From Echinarachnius parma (taxonomy: Eukaryota; Echinodermata; Echinoidea; Clypeasteroida; Echinarachniidae): 64,000 bases of DNA. Below are positions 1 through 10,106 of this stretch, piece by piece (positions within the stretch are counted from its first letter, which is position 1; the number at the start of each line of letters is the position of its first letter). The notes beneath the pieces are model-generated. The model was not told the DNA's origin, searched no databases, and was given only the letters and a program-made list of their open reading frames with translations. Where the stretch lies: assembly GCA_037951105.1 (NCBI GenBank), contig JBAMJV010000886.1:77501-141500 (forward strand), written 5' to 3'. The translations under genes were made by a program, and so were the position numbers.

Positions 1-169
1 GAATATATCGCTTGATATTGCAGCCGTTTCTGAACAGATTTTGATCAAATAAAGTTGATTCTGCCATTAAAATTGTATGCTCTTCAAAATTGTACACTCA
101 GTTTTTCATTACCTCACAAACAATTATTTTTGCAGCGCCCTCTTCACCAAAACTGAACTACCCCTTTAA
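1..169 (+). mobile_element. MITE family A, 3' part, cut by window edge
   Basis: This is the right-hand part of a ~530-bp non-coding repeat that recurs at least nine times in the window (the 49040-49567 copy looks complete). Shared landmarks are GCCGTTTCTGAACAG, GTATGCTCTTC and the terminal block CCAAAACTGAACTACC followed by CCTTTAA. The complete copies have inverted ends of the form TTAAAGGGGTAGT..CAGTTTTGG. No coding capacity is seen. Confidence 0.75.
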
Positions 170-499
170 CCGGATTCACCGACACAGTCACCCCAATTTG
201 CACTCTCAGGTCATTATCACAACACCTGTTATCTGTCTCTCTTGTTAATACTCAGACTTATCGACTGTTTCGTAACATATACTAGCTTTTTGATTGGATT
301 ACGAAGACAAAACTCGGTGAATGTTCATTCCTAGTTCGTCTATTGTCCGCTACACTGCAAATCGTAAAACCATGGAGTAGGGTCCATGGTAGAACTGAGC
401 GAGTGGGCTCCACGAGACGATAAAATCCCGGACAGATAAATAAATGCGCCCGTTCGTTTAGACCATGGACCCTTAGTAGGATCCATTTTTAGACTATGG
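170..499. other. No gene seen
   Basis: Unique-looking AT-rich sequence. The only structure noticed is a short inverted pair, GGGTCCATGG near 381 and CCATGGACCC near 464, about 75 bp apart, with the 38-bp minisatellite starting just beyond it. Confidence 0.5.
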
Positions 500-848
500 G
501 CCGTACTGTCCGTTATTTCAGTCTTGTGGCCCCTCCCCGGTACTCTCCGTTATTTGAGTCTTGTGGGCTCCTCCCCGGTATTGTCCGTTATTTCAGTCTT
601 GTGGGCCCCTCCCCGGTACTGTCCGTTATTTCAGTCTTGTGGGCCTCTCCCCGGTACTGTCCGTTATTTCAGTCTTGTGGGCCCCTCCTCGGTACTGTCC
701 GTTTGTTTAGTCTTGTGGGCCCCTCCCCGGTACTGTCCGTTATTTGAGTCTTGTGGGCCCCTTCCCTGGTACTGTCCGTTATTTGAGTCTTGTGGGCCCC
801 TCCCCGGTACTGTCCGTTATTTCAGTCTTGTGGTCCCCTCCCAGGTAG
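500..848. repeat. 38-bp minisatellite, nine units
   Basis: Nine head-to-tail units, each carrying GGTACTGTCCGTTATT, CAGTCTTGTGGG and CCCCTCCCC. Unit starts at 539, 577, 615, 653, 691, 729, 768, 806 and 844 give a 38-bp period with one 39-bp step. Because 38 is not a multiple of three, all forward frames read through as repetitive peptides of no significance. Units differ at a few positions (TTTCAG versus TTTGAG), so the array is moderately old. Confidence 0.95.
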
Positions 849-849
849 A

Positions 850-1652
850 GAGAACAAGGCAAAACAAAGAATTTCAGCAATTTAATGGGGAAATAAGGTT
901 ATTCAGCCGAAACATTTACCGAAAAAACATATTAAAATGACGGAGAATCGTCCAATTAGGTCCCGCGTTGGAAAACATGTGCTATATGAGCATATTAAAT
1001 AAAAATCCAATTGGAAGAGTCTTTTTATTTTGTAATTTTAGTACTTTGTCATTGCTTAAGTGTAATGTGAATAATTACTACTTTAAAGCTTTTGGTGCAG
1101 CTTTTCATGTTCAATGGACAAAATGGAGATTACACAAATATGCTTAGCGTCGTATAGTCTTCGTTCGCTGTTAATTAGTGGCAAAGCGTCTTCGGACCGA
1201 TTGGGGGCATGCAAGTTATTGGGGTATACATCTAAGGTATTTCAGTTATTTTCACAGATTTCCCCCGTATGTTTTGAATTATTTGTGTCAAATTATTGGG
1301 AGGGTGCACGAGCCCCCTGTAGCTACGATATTGTTGTTGATTATCTCACTTTGTGAATTAATGGGTTGCCATTAACAAGCATTTTCTTCCATGAAGAATA
1401 CCTCTTAATATTTACAGTGTGAAATAAATGCTTAGTTGCCGATCTGGCATTCTTTGTTACTGCGAATTTGTGGGCAGCGGCGACAACTAGTACTGTTTTG
1501 TGCTACATGGGGGGGGGGGGGGGGGAGTGGGGGTGCACACCTTACGTCTTTCTTTATTTTTGAAAACACGATCACCCTGTGTTTCTGTTTTCGATTAGGG
1601 AGTTTTCGCTAATGTGGACGAGAACGAGTTGCCCATCCTAGAACGACCGTTT
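850..1652. other. No gene seen; one 17-G tract
   Basis: AT-rich sequence without a convincing coding region. A run of 17 G occupies 1509-1525 and is followed by AGTGGGGG. It resembles the poly-G tracts of the GTGGCGTA element family found elsewhere in the window, but I could not delimit an element here. Confidence 0.5.
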
Positions 1653-1866
1653 CAGGGTGGCCCATAAATAACGGAAAGGGGTATTTGCCATTGTGATAAT
1701 ATGTTCACTGGATAGATAATCTTTTTAATAGAAATTCGTTATTCCGAACACCCAAAAAAAAACATTACTGTTGATGATATCAAAGTTCTTTTAAAAAGAT
1801 TATCTATCCAGTGAACCTAGTCTGTATGTTTCTTTATAATGGAAAGTACCCCGTTCCGTTATTTAG
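1653..1866. mobile_element. Mariner-type MITE, diverged copy
   Basis: The left end CAGGGTGGCCCATAAATAAC and the right end CCCCGTTCCGTTATTT match the inverted termini of the intact MITE at 47673-47924. Inside lies a perfect 26-bp inverted repeat, 1703-1728 against 1791-1816. The outermost right terminus is missing and runs into a hairpin at 1864-1918. No transposase is encoded, so it would have depended on an enzyme supplied by another element of the Tc1/mariner group. Confidence 0.75.
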
Positions 1867-1918
1867 TAACTAGGTCCGGTAAGCTCCGGCATACTTATCT
1901 TGCCGAACCTAGTTACTA
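1864..1918. repeat. Hairpin-forming inverted repeat
   Basis: TAGTAACTAGGT at the left and ACCTAGTTACTA at the right frame a ~30-bp centre that itself contains CCGG/CCGGC pairs. It abuts the degraded right end of the mariner-type MITE. Confidence 0.6.
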
Positions 1919-2082
1919 TTGTTAAGTTTGCCAACGGGGAGTCTATACGTCATACGAATATTATTTGCATACATCACAGAAGCGGTCTATTGGATGTAGT
2001 CAACCCGTGCTGTTCACTACCTGTTCGCTGCCTTTGAACCATTTTCGTTTTTAGTTAACGCGCGTTCACAATGACGTCGTTC

Positions 2083-2795
2083 CCTTCTACACACAATCAT
2101 GACAAACACTCACACACACCTTACACTTTCAAACATACACATGCGCAAACACACGACCAGACTGAATTATTCAAACTCCAACACAGACACACACACACAT
2201 ACACGCATTCAATCACACAAAACACACACACACTTACACACACGTATACTCACACGCACAAACATCCACTCCCGCACGCACGCACGCACTCGCACTCAAA
2301 CAAACAACAATGCACACAAACACCCCACACATGCGCTCACACAAACACAAACCCTTACACACGCGTATACACACAAACACAGCATTAATAAAACTCCCAC
2401 ACATACGCATACAGATACACAACACACACCCACACAAACACTAACAAATGCACACAAACACCCACAAACGCACATCCACATAAACACAAACGCACGCACA
2501 CTCATCCACGCGAGCACTCAAACAAACACAAACACACGCACACACTCAAACAAAAACCCATACCCGTACACATACGCAGATACACATACGCAGATACACA
2601 CACGCACGCACTCGCATTCCAACAAACACAAACAAACACATATACACTCACAAACACACACACACGCACAAATGCGCACACACGTACACAAAGCCACACA
2701 CGCACACATTCAAACACACACGCATAGACATAGACATACACATACACATAGACATACACGTATAAAACACACACACATACATATACATGTTGATA
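2083..2795. repeat. CA-rich cryptic microsatellite, ~710 bp
   Basis: Imperfect (CA)n interspersed with CACGCA, ACAAACA and ATACACA variants. The forward frames are open because CA-type repeats rarely produce stop codons. The resulting Thr/His-rich or Cys/Val-rich peptides are artefacts. Confidence 0.95.
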
Positions 2796-2938
2796 CTTCT
2801 CTGATTACGTTATTCTGAAGACGGTGCACTGGATTTTCCGACGAACCTGAAATCGAGCATGAACTAGTGCTCAGATTGGCCAGACGACGAGAGAGAACGT
2901 AAGTGACGTAATTTCTCGCCTAAATGACGTAATTTCTT

Positions 2939-3191
2939 CTAGTAGGGGCCACAAATATGGTTGTTCACTGCAGTTTGGGGCACAATTGTTTTACTTGGCA
3001 TACAAACTCCTTGGATCAAAAGAAGAACATTTATCCAAAGAGACACCCTGTATCAATTATGGAAATTAGGCCTAATTTGCATAGATACAGAGTGTCTCTT
3101 TTGACGAATTTTCTTCTTTTGATACAAGGAGTATGTATGCCAAGTAAAACAATCGTACCCAAAAATGCAGTCATGGCCACCCCACTACTCG
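2939..3191. mobile_element. Foldback element F, minimal 253-bp form
   Basis: Two arms of about 85 bp or more face each other: the left carries GGGGCACAATTG, TTACTTGGCATAC and GATCAAAAGAAGAA, and the right carries their complements (TTCTTCTTTTGAT, GTATGCCAAGTAAAAC, CAATCGTACCC). The outer ends are TAGTAGGGG and CCACTACTCG. The centre is short (GGAAATTAGGCC region). The same termini bound the expanded 1.2-kb form at 26979-28205. The ORF across it is a by-product. Confidence 0.85.
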
Positions 3192-3539
3192 TCGTCCTCA
3201 GGTTTGCGAAAAGTCCGTAATATTAGGTGCAACCATACGAGGGAGAATGACGCTGTAACCTCAAAATGGTTACAAAACAAGTTGAACATTCTATAGAGGT
3301 TCGATGATTTATATAATGTGTGTGAATAAGAACGCTCTTTAAAGTGTCTAACTCCACGAAAATTACTTGGAGCTTCCTCGTTTCTCTTCTACCGTGTTGT
3401 TTAGCTTATGGTAAGATAATAATAAAATAGGGTTAGATTTATCGGAAATAATATCGCTAGTGATATTCGTTTGTCTCGCAATGTATGGTCAACATTGAAT
3501 CTGAAAGATCGCGACGTTTCGTATGCTACTGCAATACTT

Positions 3540-3800
3540 TGTCAAGTGAGTTAGTTAGTTTTTTTGTTTAAATGGCGACTCAGTCAAAATTGACTATTTA
3601 CGCCATGTCTTTATAATTGGCCGAAGGCCAAACATATACAATGGGCAAGGCGTTTGGCACCTGACTAGTGCGAATGCACTAGTTCGCGGAGGCCACGAAA
3701 AAACCCCATCGTGATGGGGGAAACGTGGTTGCGTCCGTGGATGCCAAACGAGGGCGCACTCCCTGTCTCCTTGTAAAAAAAAAATAATAATAATAATAAT
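3540..3800 (+). repeat. SINE-like repeat with a multi-hairpin body and (AAT)n tail
   Basis: The body at 3617-3751 has nested perfect stems: TTGGCC/GGCCAA (3617-3631), ACTAGTGC/GCACTAGT with a GAAT loop (3664-3683), and CCCCATC/GATGGGG (3704-3719) inside CCACG/CGTGG. An outer pair CGTTTGGCA/TGCCAAACG (about 3651-3659 with 3742-3750) encloses the last two hairpins. A tail of A10 followed by AAT repeats closes it at about 3775-3800. The layout suggests a retroposed structured RNA. I do not recognise a tRNA, 5S or 7SL head, so the source RNA is unknown. Confidence 0.55.
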
Positions 3801-3839
3801 TTAAGTATTAATCTTTATAATCATTCCCACCTACGGTTA

Positions 3840-4325
3840 TCAATATGTGCGCACCCGCGCTCACACCAATAAACGCATGCAAACATATATAATAGCCAAA
3901 GGAGCTATCATTTTTTAATTTTTATTATAATGCATATATAAATTTATATATCTTTTATGTATATTATGACCACTATCATCGACAGAATGTACGCACCCGC
4001 GTCCGATCTGAGGACAATATTTTATTTTATTATATATATTATGTATTTGTGTGTATCTGTGTATGCGCCCCCGCGCATTTCACCGAAACAAATTAACATA
4101 TATATCAAAATCTTGTCTATAAAACATATGTGCACCCCCGCGCACAGGCATGTGTATTTATATCTATACTACAAGTTTACAGAGTATGTGTCTATATCTC
4201 ATTTATAAAGTGTCTGTGCACCCCCGCGCACTTATATATATAATCTATACTACATATTTACAGAGATTGAATGCCTTCTGGAGTAGCATCATCAATCCGG
4301 ACGCACCCGCGCTCGGTCTGACGAG
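3840..4325. repeat. Array of CGCACCC(CC)GCGC motifs in AT-rich spacers
   Basis: GC-rich near-palindromes of the type TGCACCCCCGCGCA occur at about 3848, 3990, 4063, 4131, 4216 and 4300, each surrounded by TATATA-rich DNA. Two neighbouring spacers (4150-4210 and 4230-4265) share TCTATACTACA and TTACAGAG, showing a tandem origin. Flanking GCGC steps would let each motif pair on itself. The open frames through it are not convincing genes. Confidence 0.65.
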
Positions 4326-4360
4326 AAACTACTCTATAAGCAACTATTACTATGTATGTA

Positions 4361-4470
4361 CAGGGAAACCCCGTTATAACAAGCTCGCTTATAACGAGGT
4401 ACCGTTTATAACGAGGAGAATCTGTTTTGGCCTGATTATAACTGTGTGTTATCCGGGTGATATAAAGTAA
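4361..4470 (+). mobile_element. Pogo/Tigger-type terminal sequence (one end only)
   Basis: After the dinucleotide TA comes CAGGGAAACCCCGTTATAAC, followed by two subterminal TTATAACGAGG copies (4389 and 4408 regions). CAG..CCCCGTTATAACGA ends with TA target sites are typical of pogo/Tigger elements of the Tc1/mariner superfamily. I did not find the matching opposite end, so this is a remnant or a solo terminus. It is not evidently linked to the pogo transposase piece near 9.5 kb. Confidence 0.5.
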
Positions 4471-4639
4471 CGTAAAACACTCCTATTTATGCTCTCATGC
4501 GGCTCCAAACCGCGTTATCTCGCATGAGCGAGTTGTTCCTAATTGGTCCATAACGGGCAAATTCTATTGGCCGGTGTACACGGGTGCTAAACCAATCAGC
4601 GAGGCGCTGGCTCGGCTTGCTTGCTAGGCGGGAACAATA

Positions 4640-5130
4640 GCGAGCTCGACCAATCAACGGACCGCTGGCTCGCTACTGGCTGGAATCAACCGTTGCGGGC
4701 CGGCTGGTCGGGGGGTGTCATGGCGGCGTATTGTACGCATCCAAAATTCGGGTATATCCATCCCGTTGTCTCTATTGAAATTACTGGGATTGAGACGGAT
4801 ATGTATAGCTTCTTTTACCCTACGTGTGTACCAATGCCGTTCTTGGGAAAGGCAGCGAACCCCGTCCCAATCTGGCTGATGCTGGTTGTCCCAAGCATGT
4901 TCGGCTACGGCTGAGTTTGTCAGTTCGGCGTAGCCTGACGTCCCTCTTATGCTCGGTGATTCTTTCTGATATCGGTCGGGCAGTCTCTCCGATATAGGAT
5001 CTATCCCATCCTTTGCAGGGGATGTTGTACACAATGCCGTCTCGTCTGTGTTGAGGAATTGGATCCTTGGGTCGTGTTAGTTGCTGGCGTAGGGTAGTAT
5101 CTGATCTGAAGACCGTTCGTTAGATTTGTT
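4640..5130 (-). pseudogene. Penelope-like element 3' remnant with GIY-YIG endonuclease
   Basis: Minus-strand translation gives DTTLRQQLTRPKD, then VYNIPCKG (GIY-equivalent) and RSYIGETARP (YIG, about 5000-4985), EHKRDVRLRR, and further on SAVAEHAWDN, RRVKEAIHIRL and DNGMDIPEFW. This order is that of the C-terminal GIY-YIG nuclease of Penelope-like retroelements, which nicks target DNA for reverse transcription. The matching segments lie in two reading frames and no reverse transcriptase is present upstream, so the copy is a decayed 5'-truncated fragment. The sequence below 4660 has no recognisable coding similarity. Confidence 0.85.
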
Positions 5131-5329
5131 CGAATGGCCCTTTAGTATGACGATAGCTATCATCCAGCTCAAGAGCGTTAATGAACGGTCATAAGCCTCA
5201 TAAACGTCATACAGTGTTCTTTTTCAATAAAAACTTTCACACATCATTCGGACATATCTTACAATGATTTTGGTACAGGCTTGAAGTCTCAATGTCTTAT
5301 GAGGCACTATCTGACACTTTACAGGTGCA

Positions 5330-6769
5330 CCTTCATATTAATTTAGTCATTGGTAAAACTTTGTTGATTATTAGATGTTCTTAAATATTTTTTCTGAAAT
5401 ACTACAGTCTTGTATATTTCATTTTTTTTGGTCGATTCTATGTAAAATATTATATTATGTTTTGAATGTTTAAATGCGTGGGATACTTTTAGATTTTAGA
5501 TGTTTGTATTCATGTAAAAAAATAATGTACAAGTATAATCATACTCATCATATTAAATCAAACTAAACAATACTATGTATATATTTCAAATATACTACAT
5601 AAAATAAGCTATTTCACTTGTATACATACCGAAAAGAGGAGCATTATCCAGTGTCAACGTTAGTCAAATAAACGAAAAACAATATTAGCTCCACACGATT
5701 AATCAGCAGCCGGGTGTTGAAACATGGATTAAAATCCGTTTCTGTCAATGCTTACGTCTGATCATTACTGTAATAATAGGTGAAACAAGGATAAGTGTTG
5801 TTTTACATTATTTGGTGTACACCTAATAATAGATACTGCATTTAGTTCGGCATGTTCTACATGGCGAGCTTAGAACAATTAATATACTTGAATATTGATA
5901 TCAAGAAAACAATATTTGTAAGTTAGAACAAATTAGCATGCATTACTAACTCTTTACAAAAATCTCTGTTTCATTATTATTTATAATAATGACAAATTTA
6001 CATTCTTGAAATTTGAATTAAAGAAATTTGAATTAAAGAAGAATTTTATTTTTGCATGTACACCTTACTCTTTTAAAACAGTTTCGATGTAACATTGTAA
6101 TATAATTATTTGTAGTATGTATTGATCATGTGCGGAGTAGAAGAATGAGGTTTTTAAAAATTATATATGTATGACTTACGATAGTTTGAACACACAAACA
6201 CAATCCAATTTCGGACATGAAATGAATAAATCAAATATAATCTACCTGCACAAATAGCCGGAGGCACGGCTAAATCAGTGGCTATACTCCCTTTGTACAG
6301 TCGACAGCCTGCCACAACTGTCGCCTGCGACAATTTGTGCATTAACACTCTTCCCAAAATGTTACGTAATAAAGCAACGTTTGTCTTGTTTTTGCTGTTA
6401 AGTGCATTTCTTAGATTTCATGAAATTACAGAGTTTGCAGCACACACAATCATTCAGCGTACATATAGAGGGTATCGCAATATAACAGCATATAATCCAC
6501 GCATGAAAGTCATGGAAATAATTTGTATCTGTGTTTAATATAACAAAACATATGTGTTTAATGTTTAGCGATTTGTTTGGATATAATATATTTTCAATTT
6601 TTATATTAGATTTTCAATAAAAGATTATGTTCAAGTAGCAATAAAACTTGGTAAACTCTTGTCATTTCAAGTCTGTAGTATTTCCGAAGTATTTCATGAT
6701 TTTATTTAATATGAATAGCTGCAAATGTCGTGAAAACGTGTAGAGGTGATGTGGTTCTGTCATATGCAT
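5330..6769. other. No gene seen
   Basis: Strongly AT-rich, many stops in all frames. A short tract at 6285-6345 contains CACAACTGTCGCCTGCGACAATTTGTGC, split as ACTGTCGCC and GCGACAATTTG, which resembles a palindromic stretch near 30300-30372. Small open frames here lack any recognisable motif. Confidence 0.5.
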
Positions 6770-6774
6770 GGGCG

Positions 6775-6820
6775 TTTTTTGTAACTCTCTTTACCAAAAC
6801 TCAACTATCCCTTTCAAAAT
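6775..6820 (+). mobile_element. MITE family A, terminal fragment
   Basis: CTCTTTACCAAAACTCAACT followed by ATCCCTTT matches the right-hand end of MITE A. Confidence 0.5.
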
Positions 6821-7021
6821 ATAAGAATTGTATAGATATAAACGTGAAATTCAATATTACACTAGTACCAACATGTACAAAACAAGATACAATATCATAG
6901 TTCGCAGAATAATAATTGACAGCTATCAGTCATAATTCATTGATGCTTGAACAGTTGAATGGTAGATAAATATATAAACAGCTAAGTTACAAGTTTGTTT
7001 TCATTAAAAAAAAGTAACATA

Positions 7022-7202
7022 AGAGGGTGCCCTCAGGGATAGACTAATGATTAAGTAAAAAGCCTGTTATTATTTAAAAGGAGCCGTTTAAACTCAAGAG
7101 GGCAATCTCTAAAAACTCATTCAACCATTGTTAATACAAAATTGTGCATGTGAATCAGATGTTGTGTTAAAATAATGAATAAATGGAGAGATCATCAACA
7201 AT
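7022..7202 (+). mobile_element. MITE family A, internal fragment
   Basis: GAGGGCAATCTCTAAAAACTC, AAAATTGTGCATGTGA and GGAGAGATCATCAACAA match the middle of MITE A. The copy stops where the LINE fragment begins at about 7203. Confidence 0.6.
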
Positions 7203-7728
7203 GGAGTGATTTTCGAAGTATTGGAGTCTTGAATAAACTAAAATATTATTTCCCGACCTCGACATTGATTACGCTATATCATACTTTAATATTACCTTAC
7301 TTGAATTACGGAATACTTCAATGGGGCAATACACATTCTATATATTTAGATAAAGTGTTCCTTTTCCAAAAGAAAGCGCTGCGAGTTTTTTTTTTATGTT
7401 TCATTTTGAGCCCACACGAATTAACTTTTTAAAGATAATAATATTCTTAAAATTCAAGCTATTTATAATTATCAATTGGGACAATGTATGTATCACTTAG
7501 ATATTGGTAACCAACCTGACGTATTTAAGAATATGTTTATTAAAAATAGCACTATACATCGTTATAAAACGCGTAATTCCGAAGCATACCATTTACCTTT
7601 AATGAGAACTGAAATATGAAAGCGTTCGTAAAGGGATAATTCTCACTTTCACATATTTTAGTCCGATGACTTTTCGAGTGGAATTAAAACCAACCAAAAC
7701 CATAAGAATTATGTTCGGCAAATACTTA
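7203..7728 (+). pseudogene. 5'-truncated CR1/L2-like LINE, RT C-terminus
   Basis: The translation SIGVLNKLKYYFPTSTLITL, LPYLNYGILQWGNT and QKKALRV is the thumb/C-terminal region of non-LTR reverse transcriptases. After a stop near 7429, a second frame continues with similarity to the family's tail (LGQCMYHLDIGNQPDVF, IHRYKTRNSEAYHLPL), ending near 7620-7728. The catalytic YADD region and endonuclease are absent, as expected of 5' truncation during target-primed reverse transcription. A CR1/L2 assignment rests on the TRN..YHLPL tail and is tentative. Confidence 0.75.
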
Positions 7729-8162
7729 TTAAAGGGATAGCTGAGTTCTGGGGAAGAGACTACAGGTTTGGTCAAACTGAATTTTAGTAACCGAAACCTG
7801 TATCACTGCATTACATACTGATAATTATAACTCTATACCATGCTCAAAAAGAATAACAAATTACTGAAGACTATAGTAAACAGTATGTTATCATTCAAAA
7901 TAGCCGTTAATACTAAAGAGGGCGCTCTCTAAACCCTCATCGGTTTTATCATTTTAAAAGAAAAATATTTTGCATGTGATGTTTTGTTGAAATAGCTATA
8001 AGTATTACAACTGCATGGATACTTTAGCTATTTCTGAAAAGATTTTGATTAAATAAAATGTATTCGGCCATTAAAATTGTATGCTCTTTTAAATATGACA
8101 CTCAGTTTTACATTAACGCGACAAAAATTGTGTAGCATCCTCTATATAAACTATCCCTTTAA
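7729..8162 (+). mobile_element. MITE family A, near-complete copy
   Basis: Starts TTAAAGGGATAG, includes TTTTAGTAACCGAAACCTG, GAGGGCGCTCTCTAAA and TTTCTGAAAAGATTTTG, and ends CTATCCCTTTAA. It is shorter than the 528-bp copy at 49040. TTAA occurs at both ends. Confidence 0.8.
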
Positions 8163-8439
8163 TACTCGAGTGTATATAACTGCGCCTTTCTAGTGCTTAC
8201 GTTTTGCGAATGGAGCTTGATATAAACTACATTAATTCGGAGAGGGGTGAGGAGAAGTATACGAACAAAATAAATGGATAATATTGTTCATCCTGGAAAC
8301 AAACCAGTGCATGTAATTTGCAGAAAAGTCAAACAAAATTGTGATTTTCATAACAGTAAGTTTTTTCAGTAAGTACCACTAAAATATCCATACATATATT
8401 TTTATTCGAAATGTTTTTCAGCGGCAATCACCTTGCGAT

Positions 8440-8787
8440 ATTTTTAACTTCTTCACAAAATTGTAAACAAAAACAACTTGAAGACTACTTTGAAAACAAT
8501 CTGAATAGGTTTGTAAAAAGTCGTTGATGATATCTCTATTGAATCATTATTTTGACAAACATTAAATGCAAATGTTTGATGAAAAAGGGCTAAAAATCAA
8601 CGTTTTTTTTTTTAATAGCGCCCTCTTGAGTTGTAACTGCTCTTTTTGAATGAAAACAAGGGTTTTACTTAGTCGTTTGTAATTATGTATACCTTTCGAG
8701 CATGGTGAAGTTATAACTATTAATTTGTTCCGTAATGGTGCACGTTTTGGTTACTGAAGTTAAGTTTGACCGATGCTACCCCTTTAA
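8440..8787 (-). mobile_element. MITE family A, partial, reverse orientation
   Basis: Reads as the reverse of the family: GATGATATCTCTATTGAATC, GCGCCCTCTTGAGTTG, ACTTAGTCGTTTGTAA, GAGCATGGTGAAGTTATAAC, GTTTTGGTTACTGAAG, and ends CTACCCCTTTAA. Confidence 0.75.
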
Positions 8788-9042
8788 ATGACGCATTGAA
8801 GAATCGGAGGTAATTAAATGGAATTACAAAGGTCCAGGGCCAATGGAATACGACTATTCTTTGACTTAATACAAAACTGTATAAGTTACATGATGGTCCT
8901 ATTATACGAGAGAGGGTAATAACATGACCGAAATAGTAGTAAAAATAAAAACAAAATAGGCATAATGACGTCGTTGGGTTGGCAAAGAAAAAAACGGTTA
9001 ATAATACACTCAGACCTGAATCCGAATAATTGCTCGTGTCCT

Positions 9043-9063
9043 CCCCCCCCCCCCCCCCCCCCC
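9043..9063. repeat. 21-C homopolymer tract
   Basis: Uninterrupted run of C next to CGTGTCCT. It is one of about 20 poly-G/poly-C runs in the window, most tied to the GTGGCGTA element family. Confidence 0.9.
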
Positions 9064-9182
9064 AATTCAATAGGCCCGATCACGCTACGGCAGCCATGAT
9101 GATACCGAAACGAGTACAATAATTAATGTATTAATTATCGATAAGTACAAAGAGGAAACTGACAATAAATATTGAAATGATT

Positions 9183-9240
9183 GAAAATTAGCAAAGAAAA
9201 ATACACTTCGCCGGGAATCGAGCCCGAGAACCCAGTCTTA
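9183..9240 (-). repeat. tRNA-like B-box fragment
   Basis: On the minus strand GGGTTCTCGGGCTCGATTCC ends in CGGCGAAGTG. It forms a T-arm-like stem (CGGG/CCCG) around CTCGATT and matches a pol III B box. No D-arm or acceptor partner is evident, so it is at most a SINE fragment. Confidence 0.3.
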
Positions 9241-9462
9241 ACTCATTTTCATTCAACATATCTTTCATTAAAAAACATGATTCAGAAAATACAACAGGAC
9301 AAACAATAATTTATTAGCGAATTGGAATATTTATTTTGATGTTATCAATCAGTTTTTCACTTTAAAAGAAAAAGAGTATTCAAACAGTGTACGAGGATGC
9401 TCTAACCTAGTAACCGGTTCGCCAGTACTAACATACAGCAGAGCGCTAAGCGAGTCACGTGA

Positions 9463-10106
9463 GGAAAGGAGAACGCCTGGTGCGACGAGGCCATGATGCT
9501 TCATTGGGTGGAGAAGCTGTGGCGCCCAGCGATAGCGGGACAGTTTAGAATTCTTCTTGTGACCGATGTGCATGCTGCGCAAAAGACAGAACGGGTCTTA
9601 ACAGAACTGAAAGACGTGGGTACGACCCCCGCTCTCATCCCACCTGGATGCACCTCACTTGTCCAACCCCTGGATGTCGTATTCAACAGGACATTCAAGA
9701 AGAAGTGTGGTGACCTCTCCACCAAGCACATGGATGTTAGTGAAATTTTGTTGTTTATTTATTTTGTTTTTGATGGTATCATTGTCGACTACTATTTTAA
9801 TTTAATTTGACTAAAAATAATGTAATAATAAATTAATTTCAATTGTCTTGTTAGATTGATTATTAAATCGTGTTTTATTATTGTTTACAGGATCATCTCT
9901 CTGACTATTTAGAGAACAAGCTGACGACCAGCGAGAGGTGCGTGTTAATAACACAATGGGTGGGGCAGGTGTGGGAGGAGATGACCACCACGCTGAAGGA
10001 CACCGTCATCCGCGGCTTCGACAAGTGCGGCATCACAGTCGCCCACGATGGCTCAGAGGACCACCTCATCAACATTCATGGAATCCTCAATTACACTGTT
10101 ACATGA
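9463..10106 (+). pseudogene. Pogo/Tigger-type DDE transposase, C-terminal two exons
   Basis: Exon one reads KENAWCDEAMMLHWVEKLWRP, shown here as NAWCDEAMMLHWVEKLWRP, then FRILLVTDVHAAQ (second catalytic Asp) and IPPGCTSLVQPLDVVFNRTF (third catalytic Asp). A phase-0 intron of 155 bp (9736-9890, GTTAGT donor, TTTACAG acceptor) joins KHMD to DHLSDYLENK in frame, ending at a TGA at 10104-10106. The DDE fold cuts and joins transposon ends, and in this family it follows a CENP-B-type DNA-binding region. That part and the first Asp are not found upstream, where an in-frame stop lies at 9460. The fragment could be a truncated transposon or a remnant of a transposase-derived host gene. Confidence 0.8.
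9736..9890 (+). other. Intron in the pogo-type transposase
   Basis: Begins GTTAGTGAAA, ends TTGTTTACAG, is far more AT-rich than both flanking exons and keeps the frame when removed. These features support a genuine spliceosomal intron rather than decay. Confidence 0.7.

Larger units (their letters stand above)
3336..5325 (-). mobile_element. MITE with CCTGTAAAGTGTC ends, disrupted by insertions
   Basis: The left piece (3336-3430: AAAGTGTCTAACTCCACG, TTGGAGCTTCCTCG, TGTTTAGCTTATGG) and the right piece (5212-5325, ending CTGACACTTTACAGG) correspond to the two ends of the 532-bp element at 38142-38673, read in the opposite direction. Here the ends lie 1.99 kb apart. The space between holds a structured repeat, a hairpin array, a pogo-like terminus and a Penelope remnant, consistent with later insertions, although two separate solo ends cannot be excluded. 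Confidence 0.6.

Noticed and set aside
500-848. CRISPR-like regular repeats
   Set aside because: No distinct spacers between units, a eukaryotic context and no cas genes; it is a minisatellite.
2099-2818. 239-codon Thr/His-rich frame
   Set aside because: It is the translation of a CA microsatellite; every frame is open for the same reason and no start context or domain is seen.
4640-5130. Host GIY-YIG nuclease gene
   Set aside because: Residue order around YIGET..EHKRDVRLR and VKEAIHIRL..NRDNG is that of Penelope-like elements, and the frame is not continuous.
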